From positions 310,001 to 374,000 of the forward strand of contig NZ_CABFMQ020000001.1 of assembly GCF_901905185.1 (NCBI RefSeq): a DNA stretch of 64,000 nucleotides. The letters are read 5' to 3'. The DNA is from Methylocella tundrae (GTDB lineage Bacteria > Pseudomonadota > Alphaproteobacteria > Rhizobiales > Beijerinckiaceae). The notes beneath the pieces are model-generated. The model did no database searches. It had not been told where the DNA came from and saw nothing but the letters and a program-made list of their open reading frames with translations. Numbering within the stretch: the first letter of the stretch is position 1; the number at the start of each line of letters is the position of its first letter. This document shows, one piece after another, positions 58,178 to 64,000 of this stretch. The position numbers were made by a program, and so were the translations under genes.

Positions 58178-59206
58178 ATGGAAGAGACTGGCTGGTTCCT
58201 GCCCTTGCTTCTGACGCTCGTGAAGAGCGTCGTGCTGCTCGTCGTTTTGCTGATCTTTATTGCGTATATTCTCTACGCCGATCGCAAGATCTGGGCGGCG
58301 GTGCAGCTGCGGCGCGGTCCGAACGTCGTCGGTCCCTGGGGGCTGTTCCAGAGCTTCGCGGACATGTTGAAGTTCGTCTTCAAGGAGCCGATCATCCCCG
58401 ACGGATCGAACAAGGGGATCTTTCTCCTTGCGCCTTTCGTCATGGGCCTTTTGTCGCTCGCGGCCTGGGCGGTGATTCCGGTCGCCAAGGGCTGGGCGAT
58501 CGCCGACATCAACGTCGGCATTCTCTATATTCTCGCGATCTCCTCTCTCAGCGTCTATGGCATCATCATGGGCGGCTGGGCGTCGAACTCGAAATATCCG
58601 TTCCTTTCGGCGCTCCGCTCCGCAGCGCAGATGATTTCCTATGAAGTCTCGATCGGCTTCGTCATCATCACCGTGCTGCTCTGCGTCGGCTCGCTCAACT
58701 TGACCGACATCGTGATGGCGCAGGATACGCGCTTTGGCATGCTCGGCTGGTATTGGCTGCCGCTGTTCCCGATGTTTGTCATTTTCTTCATCTCGGCGCT
58801 TGCCGAGACGAACCGCCCGCCCTTCGATCTCGTCGAGGCGGAATCAGAACTCGTCGCCGGCTTCATGGTCGAATATTCGTCAACCCCCTACATGCTGTTC
58901 ATGCTCGCCGAATATGTGGCGATCATCACCATGTGCGCGCTGATGACCATTCTGTTCCTTGGCGGCTGGCTGTCGCCGATCCCCTTCGCGCCGTTCACGC
59001 TGGTTCCCGGCGTGATCTGGTTCGTTTTGAAGGTCTGCGCGGTTTTCTTCATGATCGCCATGGTGAAAGCCTTCGTGCCGCGCTATCGCTACGATCAGCT
59101 GATGCGCCTCGGCTGGAAGGTGTTTCTGCCGATCTCCCTTTTCATGGTCGTCCTTGTCGCCGTCGTGCTGCAGTTGACGGGCTGGGGCGCGGGGATGGCG
59201 CAATGA
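58178..59206 (+). CDS. nuoH: NADH-quinone oxidoreductase subunit H
   Basis: 342 residues, about eight or nine membrane helices. [43 protein letters not shown] and [29 protein letters not shown] are the charged quinone-channel blocks typical of NuoH. It links the peripheral and membrane arms. The start overlaps nothing, 4 bp after nuoG. The last segment ([18 protein letters not shown]) is conserved. Confidence 0.98.
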   Translation: MEETGWFLPLLLTLVKSVVLLVVLLIFIAYILYADRKIWAAVQLRRGPNVVGPWGLFQSFADMLKFVFKEPIIPDGSNKGIFLLAPFVMGLLSLAAWAVIPVAKGWAIADINVGILYILAISSLSVYGIIMGGWASNSKYPFLSALRSAAQMISYEVSIGFVIITVLLCVGSLNLTDIVMAQDTRFGMLGWYWLPLFPMFVIFFISALAETNRPPFDLVEAESELVAGFMVEYSSTPYMLFMLAEYVAIITMCALMTILFLGGWLSPIPFAPFTLVPGVIWFVLKVCAVFFMIAMVKAFVPRYRYDQLMRLGWKVFLPISLFMVVLVAVVLQLTGWGAGMAQ

Positions 59207-59255
59207 AGTTCCCGCAGCAAATCCTGCCGCAGATCTTGGTTCGAAAGGGCAAAGC

Positions 59256-59744
59256 ATGAAACTCGACCAGGGCGCCAAGGCGCTGTTCCTGACAGAGTTT
59301 GTCGGCGCCTTCGTGCTGTCGATGCGTTATTTCTTCAAGCCGAAGCCGACGCTGAACTACCCGCACGAAAAAAATCCGCAGTCGCCGCGCTATCGCGGCG
59401 AACATGCGCTGCGCCGCTATCCGAACGGCGAAGAACGCTGCATCGCCTGCAAGCTCTGCGAGGCGATCTGTCCGGCGCAGGCCATCACCATCGAAGCAGG
59501 TCCGCGCCGCAACGACGGCACGCGCCGCACCACGCGCTACGACATCGACATGGTGAAATGCATCTATTGCGGCTTCTGTCAGGAAGCCTGCCCGGTCGAC
59601 GCCATCGTCGAAGGGCCGAACGCCGAATTCGCGGTGGAGACGCGGGAAGAACTCTATTACGACAAGAACCGTCTGCTTGAGAACGGCGATCGCTGGGAGC
59701 GCGAGATCGCTCGCAATCTTGCGCTCGACGCGCCCTACCGGTGA
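59256..59744 (+). CDS. nuoI: NADH-quinone oxidoreductase subunit I
   Basis: 162 residues, the TYKY subunit. Two 8Fe ferredoxin motifs, [12 protein letters not shown] and [12 protein letters not shown], carry clusters N6a and N6b. [24 protein letters not shown] is the usual lead-in. It is peripheral, next to NuoB and NuoH. A 133-bp gap to nuoJ, unusually long for this operon, holds a short ORF. Confidence 0.97.
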   Translation: MKLDQGAKALFLTEFVGAFVLSMRYFFKPKPTLNYPHEKNPQSPRYRGEHALRRYPNGEERCIACKLCEAICPAQAITIEAGPRRNDGTRRTTRYDIDMVKCIYCGFCQEACPVDAIVEGPNAEFAVETREELYYDKNRLLENGDRWEREIARNLALDAPYR

Positions 59745-59752
59745 GGTCTGAG

Positions 59753-59881
59753 TTGACGATATCGTTGAGCTGCCCCTGCGCCATGGCGACTGCGGGCAAG
59801 ACCGAGACGGTCGGAAGATCACGTAACGCCATAAAGCAGCTTTCAGAAGCGGCGCAGATCATCGATGGGGTTTGGCAATGA
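59753..59881 (+). CDS. Possible 42-codon ORF between nuoI and nuoJ
   Basis: TTG 59753 follows GAGGT by 5 nt; an in-frame ATG at 59783 gives 32 residues. It ends NAIKQLSEAAQIIDGVWQ at a TGA that overlaps the nuoJ ATG (ATGA), the coupling pattern of real operon genes. No hydrophobic helix. I know of no complex I subunit like it, and a chance frame or relic is equally possible. Confidence 0.3.
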   Translation: MTISLSCPCAMATAGKTETVGRSRNAIKQLSEAAQIIDGVWQ

Positions 59882-60486
59882 TTGTCCCGGCGCTGTTCTT
59901 CTACCTCTTCTCGGCGGTCTTGATCGGCTCGGCCTTCTCAGTGATCTCGTCGCGGAATCCGGTGCATTCGGTGCTCTTCCTGATCCTCGCCTTTTTCAAC
60001 GCAGCGGGTCTTTTTCTTCTGCTCGGGGCTGAGTTTCTGGCGATGCTGCTCGTTGTCGTTTACGTTGGAGCGGTGGCGGTGCTGTTTCTTTTCGTCGTCA
60101 TGATGCTCGACGTCGATTTCGCTGAATTCAAGCAGGGATTCCTGAAATATCTGCCGATTGGCGGAACGATCGGCGCCATCGTCCTGCTCGAGCTGATCCT
60201 CGTCGTCGGCGGCTGGAAGATCGACGCCGCCACGCTCGCCAATGTGGCGACGCCGGCGCCGCCCGGCATGAGCAACACGCTGGCGCTCGGCCGCGTGCTC
60301 TACACGCAATACGCCTATCTCTTTATCGGCGCGGGCTTTGTGCTCCTCACCGCCATGATCGGCGCGATCATTCTCACCCTGCATCATAAGGTCGGCGTCA
60401 AACGCCAGGACGTCGCCGCGCAAAACGCCCGAACGCCCGCTGAGGCGGTCGAGCTTCGCAAGAAGCCGTTCCGCCAGGGCGTATGA
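59878..60486 (+). CDS. nuoJ: NADH-quinone oxidoreductase subunit J
   Basis: 202 residues from ATG 59878; a TTG two codons upstream is less likely. Five membrane helices; the pi-bulge region LLGAEFLAMLLVVVYVGAVAVLFLFVVMML is the family hallmark. HHKVGVKRQD near the C-terminus is also conserved. NuoJ lies between NuoH and NuoN/NuoK and takes part in proton coupling. Downstream is nuoK after 51 bp. Confidence 0.96.
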   Translation: MIVPALFFYLFSAVLIGSAFSVISSRNPVHSVLFLILAFFNAAGLFLLLGAEFLAMLLVVVYVGAVAVLFLFVVMMLDVDFAEFKQGFLKYLPIGGTIGAIVLLELILVVGGWKIDAATLANVATPAPPGMSNTLALGRVLYTQYAYLFIGAGFVLLTAMIGAIILTLHHKVGVKRQDVAAQNARTPAEAVELRKKPFRQGV

Positions 60487-60537
60487 GGCGAAGGCTCGAA
60501 TGAAACATTTGCACCTCTCCGCGGCCGGGAAAAATCC

Positions 60538-60846
60538 ATGACGCTTTCGCTCACCCATTTTCTGGTTGTCGCGGCGATCCTTTTCACCATCGGGCTCGCC
60601 GGCATCATCCTCAATCGCAAGAACATCATCGTGGTTTTGATGTCGGTCGAACTCATCCTGCTCTCGGTCAACATCAACCTCGTCGCATTCTCCAACTTTC
60701 TCGGCGACCTGACCGGCCAGGTGTTCTCGCTTTTCATTCTGACCGTGGCCGCCGCCGAAGCCGCCATCGGCCTTGCGATCCTCGTCGCCTACTATCGCAA
60801 CCGCGGCTCGATCGCGGTCGAAGACATCAACATGATGAAGGGTTGA
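60538..60846 (+). CDS. nuoK: NADH-quinone oxidoreductase subunit K
   Basis: 102 residues, three helices. [16 protein letters not shown] and [23 protein letters not shown] contain the two membrane glutamates needed for proton transfer. Standard length. nuoL starts 6 bp after its stop. Confidence 0.98.
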   Translation: MTLSLTHFLVVAAILFTIGLAGIILNRKNIIVVLMSVELILLSVNINLVAFSNFLGDLTGQVFSLFILTVAAAEAAIGLAILVAYYRNRGSIAVEDINMMKG

Positions 60847-60852
60847 GCCGAC

Positions 60853-62877
60853 ATGTATGCGGCAATCGTCTTCCTACCGCTCCTCGGATTTTTGATCGCG
60901 GGACTGTTCGGGCGGCTGATCGGCGCGCGCGCGTCTGAACTCGTCACGACGAGCCTCCTGTTCGTGGCCGCGGCGCTGTCCTGGGTTACGTTCGTCAATG
61001 TGGCGATGGGCGATGCGCCGGCGACCGTCTCGCTTCTCGGCGAGTGGTTCTCATCGGGCGCGCTCAAGGCGGAATGGTCACTGCGGATCGACAGTCTGAC
61101 GGCCGTCATGCTGATCGTCGTGACGACGGTCTCGGCGCTCGTCCATCTCTACTCGATCGGCTATATGGAAGACGACCCCTCGCAGTCGCGCTTCTTTTCC
61201 TATCTGTCCCTGTTCACCTTCGCCATGCTGGCGCTGGTGACGGCGGACAATCTCTTGCAGATGTTCTTCGGTTGGGAAGGCGTCGGCCTCGCCTCTTATC
61301 TCCTGATCGGCTTCTGGTACCAAAAGCCGTCCGCCAACGCCGCCGCGATCAAGGCCTTCGTCGTCAACCGTGTCGGCGACTTCGGCTTCCTGCTCGGCAT
61401 CTTCATGGTGTTCCTGCTCACGCGGTCGATCGGCTTCGACCAGATCTTCGCCGCGGCGCCTGGTCTCGCCAACACAAGGATCCATGTGTTTGGCGCCGAT
61501 TTCGACGCGATGACGATCACCTGCCTGCTGCTCTTCATGGGCGCGATGGGCAAGTCAGCGCAGTTCCTGCTCCACACCTGGCTGCCTGACGCCATGGAGG
61601 GCCCGACCCCGGTTTCCGCTCTCATCCATGCGGCGACGATGGTCACCGCCGGCGTCTTCATGGTGGCTCGCCTGTCGCCGCTGTTCGAACAGGCGCCGGT
61701 TGCTCTCTCATTTGTCATTTTCATCGGCGCGACCACGGCCTTTTTCGCCGCGACCGTCGGTCTCGTCCAGAACGACATCAAGCGCGTCATCGCCTATTCG
61801 ACCTGCTCGCAGCTCGGCTATATGTTCGTCGCGCTCGGCGTCGGCGGCTATTCCATCGGCATCTTCCATCTTTTCACGCACGCCTTTTTCAAGGCGCTTC
61901 TGTTCCTGGGGGCGGGCGCCGTCATCGTCGCCATGCATCACGAGCAGGACATGCGCCGCATGGGCGGTCTGTGGCGCAAGATTCCATTCACATTCGCCAT
62001 GATGACGGTCGGCACCCTGGCGCTGACGGGCTTTCCGCTGACGTCCGGCTATTTCTCCAAGGACGCCATCATCGACGCCGCCTTCGCCTCGCATCGGCCG
62101 ATGGCCTTTTACGGATACCTGATGACCGTCATAGCCGCCGCATTGACCTCCTTTTATTCCTGGCGGCTGGTGTTTCTGACTTTCTTCGGCAAGGCTCAAT
62201 GGGCCGCGGACGCGCATGGCGCGGCGGGCCACGGCCACGGCGTCGACGCCCACGCGGCCGGTCACGCGGATGATGATCATGACGCTCATGGTCATGGCGA
62301 TCATCAGCTTGATCCGCATGAGGCGCCGGTCGTCATGCTGATCCCTCTTGCCGCGCTCGCTGTCGGCGCTCTGTTCGCGGGCGCTTATTTCCGCGCCGAT
62401 TTCATCGGGGAGGGCGTCGCCGAGTTCTGGAAGAACGCGCTCTACTTCGGCGCAAACAATCATATACTGGCGCAGATGGAGGAAGTTCCCTTCATCGCCT
62501 CGATCGCCCCGACCGTCATGATGGTCCTCGGATTTCTCGTCGCGCTCTACATCTACATTCTGGCGCCGGGAACGGCGGCGCGCCTCGCCGAGGCGATGCC
62601 TGCGCTCTACCGATTCCTCCTCAACAAATGGTACTTCGACGAACTCTATGACAAGATTTTCGTTCGGCCGGCGTTCTGGCTCGGCCGGTTGTTCTGGAAG
62701 GGCGGCGATGGCGCCATTATCGACCGGCTGGGGCCGGACGGCGTCGCAGCGTGGGTCGTTGACGTAACGGGAAGAGTCGTGAAACTGCAGAGCGGCTACA
62801 TTTATCATTATGCTTTCGCCATGCTGATCGGCCTCGCCGCCATCACAACCTGGTATCTCGTCGGGGGACTGCGCTGA
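60853..62877 (+). CDS. nuoL: NADH-quinone oxidoreductase subunit L, with a His-rich insert
   Basis: 674 residues, an antiporter-like proton channel of about 16 helices. [23 protein letters not shown] (with the key Glu), [30 protein letters not shown] and [19 protein letters not shown] are typical. Between helices, residues about 452-491 form a soluble loop with ten histidines alternating with Asp/Gly/Ala, much longer than in E. coli. His-rich loops at this place occur in some relatives; metal binding is only a guess. Its TGA overlaps the nuoM ATG. Confidence 0.96.
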   Translation: MYAAIVFLPLLGFLIAGLFGRLIGARASELVTTSLLFVAAALSWVTFVNVAMGDAPATVSLLGEWFSSGALKAEWSLRIDSLTAVMLIVVTTVSALVHLYSIGYMEDDPSQSRFFSYLSLFTFAMLALVTADNLLQMFFGWEGVGLASYLLIGFWYQKPSANAAAIKAFVVNRVGDFGFLLGIFMVFLLTRSIGFDQIFAAAPGLANTRIHVFGADFDAMTITCLLLFMGAMGKSAQFLLHTWLPDAMEGPTPVSALIHAATMVTAGVFMVARLSPLFEQAPVALSFVIFIGATTAFFAATVGLVQNDIKRVIAYSTCSQLGYMFVALGVGGYSIGIFHLFTHAFFKALLFLGAGAVIVAMHHEQDMRRMGGLWRKIPFTFAMMTVGTLALTGFPLTSGYFSKDAIIDAAFASHRPMAFYGYLMTVIAAALTSFYSWRLVFLTFFGKAQWAADAHGAAGHGHGVDAHAAGHADDDHDAHGHGDHQLDPHEAPVVMLIPLAALAVGALFAGAYFRADFIGEGVAEFWKNALYFGANNHILAQMEEVPFIASIAPTVMMVLGFLVALYIYILAPGTAARLAEAMPALYRFLLNKWYFDELYDKIFVRPAFWLGRLFWKGGDGAIIDRLGPDGVAAWVVDVTGRVVKLQSGYIYHYAFAMLIGLAAITTWYLVGGLR

Positions 62878-64000
62878 TGTTTGGCTTCGGCATCCTGTCA
62901 GGCATCGTGTTTTTGCCGCTCGTCGGCGTGGCGTTTATTCTTGCGCTGCGCGGCGATGATGAAGCCACGTTGAACAATGCGCGCTGGGCGGCGCTGGCGA
63001 CGACGCTGATCGTCTTCGCGCTGTCGGTTTACGCCTACATCCAATTTGACGCCTCGTCGGCGGCTTTCCAGCTCGTCGAACAGAAAAGCTGGTTCGGCTC
63101 GGGGCTTGTCTACAAGCTCGGCGTCGACGGCATGTCGATGCCTTTCCTGCTTCTCACCGCTTTCCTCATGCCGTTCTGCATCGCCGCCTCGTGGAAATCG
63201 ATCACCTATCGCGTCAAGGATTATATGATCGCCTTCCTGGTGCTCGAGACCTTGATGCTTGGCGTCTTCTCGGCGCTCGACCTCGTGCTTTTCTATCTGT
63301 TCTTCGAGGGCGGCCTCATTCCGATGTTTCTCATCATCGGCATCTGGGGCGGCAAGCGGCGCGTCTATGCGAGCTTCAAATTCTTCCTTTACACGCTCGT
63401 CGGGTCGCTCTTGATGCTGCTCGCCATCATGGCGATGTATGGGGTCGCTGGGACAACGGACATCACCGTCCTTCTCAAGACCGACTTCCCCGCCTCGATG
63501 CAGAAGTGGCTGTTCCTCGCCTTCTTCGCCTCGCTCGCGGTCAAGATGCCGATGTGGCCGGTGCATACATGGCTGCCGGACGCGCACGTTGAAGCGCCGA
63601 CCGCGGGGTCGGTCATTCTTGCCGGCATTTTGCTGAAGATGGGCGGGTACGGCTTCATCCGTTTCTCCTTGCCGATGTTCCCCGACGCCTCGGCCTATTT
63701 CGCTCCTCTGGTCTTCGCGCTTTCCATTATCGCGATCATCTACACATCGTTGGTCGCGCTGGTGCAGGAGGACATGAAGAAGCTGATCGCCTATTCATCC
63801 GTGGCGCATATGGGCTTCGTCACGATGGGTCTTTTCAGCATGACCGAGCAGGGCGTGCAGGGCGCAATGTTCCAGATGATCTCGCATGGACTTGTGTCCG
63901 GCGCGCTCTTCCTCTGCGTCGGCGTCGTCTATGACCGCATGCATACGCGCGATATCGCGGCCTATGGCGGCCTCGTCGCCCGCATGCCGCTCTATGCCGT
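62877..64000 (+). CDS. nuoM: NADH-quinone oxidoreductase subunit M (3' end cut by window edge)
   Basis: ATG 62877 shares its A with the nuoL stop (TGATG). 374 codons are visible of an expected 500 or so. [37 protein letters not shown] holds the conserved Glu, [38 protein letters not shown] is the central motif and [13 protein letters not shown] follows. It is an antiporter-like proton channel of complex I. nuoN is expected beyond the edge. Confidence 0.97.
   Translation, partial: MFGFGILSGIVFLPLVGVAFILALRGDDEATLNNARWAALATTLIVFALSVYAYIQFDASSAAFQLVEQKSWFGSGLVYKLGVDGMSMPFLLLTAFLMPFCIAASWKSITYRVKDYMIAFLVLETLMLGVFSALDLVLFYLFFEGGLIPMFLIIGIWGGKRRVYASFKFFLYTLVGSLLMLLAIMAMYGVAGTTDITVLLKTDFPASMQKWLFLAFFASLAVKMPMWPVHTWLPDAHVEAPTAGSVILAGILLKMGGYGFIRFSLPMFPDASAYFAPLVFALSIIAIIYTSLVALVQEDMKKLIAYSSVAHMGFVTMGLFSMTEQGVQGAMFQMISHGLVSGALFLCVGVVYDRMHTRDIAAYGGLVARMPLYA

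Overview
The window is high-GC DNA from an alphaproteobacterium of the Hyphomicrobiales (Rhizobiales). The order miaB-phoH-ybeY-corC-lnt-praR-metK-trmB, the tig-clpP-clpX-lon block followed by a nuoA-nuoM operon, and a hopanoid-type aminotransferase would all fit a Beijerinckiaceae-like (Methylocella/Methylocapsa-type) chromosome. That family placement is inference, and I cannot name the species.

Layout. 1-4.9 kb: a LysR regulator cut by the left edge and its divergent TDT/SLAC1-type transporter, cobF of aerobic cobalamin synthesis, a disulfide flavoprotein preceded by a coupled 17-codon ORF, and a Bfd-type ferredoxin. 5.1-15.1 kb: a minus-strand operon for the envelope anchor and phospho-signalling arm of a type VI secretion system (tagH-tssL-tssM-tagF-pppA-ppkA), with no sheath, baseplate or tube genes in view. 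15.4-18.6 kb: a divergent exported caspase-fold protein whose C-terminal half carries 22 evenly spaced cysteines. 18.8-24.7 kb: tRNA-Val, an HpnO-like aminotransferase, rimM, trmD, a processive GT2 glycosyltransferase and a small membrane protein. 24.7-35.7 kb: housekeeping genes on the minus strand (trmB, metK, praR, lnt, corC, ybeY, phoH, miaB, rimI, tsaB, nfu). 36-42.7 kb: a porin-N-terminus-like secreted protein, rsmE, a small exported protein, ubiA, a YqeB-like protein, trmFO and a multicopper-oxidase fold without the usual copper ligands.

42.8-43.4 kb is the relic of an IS1-type insertion, with 20-bp terminal inverted repeats and a degenerate 9-bp target duplication. It keeps only the transposase C-terminus plus a 64-codon ORF. 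It is followed by tRNA-Leu, the protein-quality block tig, clpP, clpX, lon, then tRNA-Val and tRNA-Asp, and the complex I operon nuoA to nuoM, which the right edge truncates.

A dispersed palindromic repeat of about 105 bp occurs twice, 14 kb apart in opposite orientation. One copy encodes the last 17-18 codons of TrmB and the other supplies the ubiA stop codon. The most unusual features are the cysteine-array caspase beside the partial T6SS operon, the mini-IS1 relic, the repeat captured into coding sequence, and a possible ribosome-site-masking hairpin in the metK leader.
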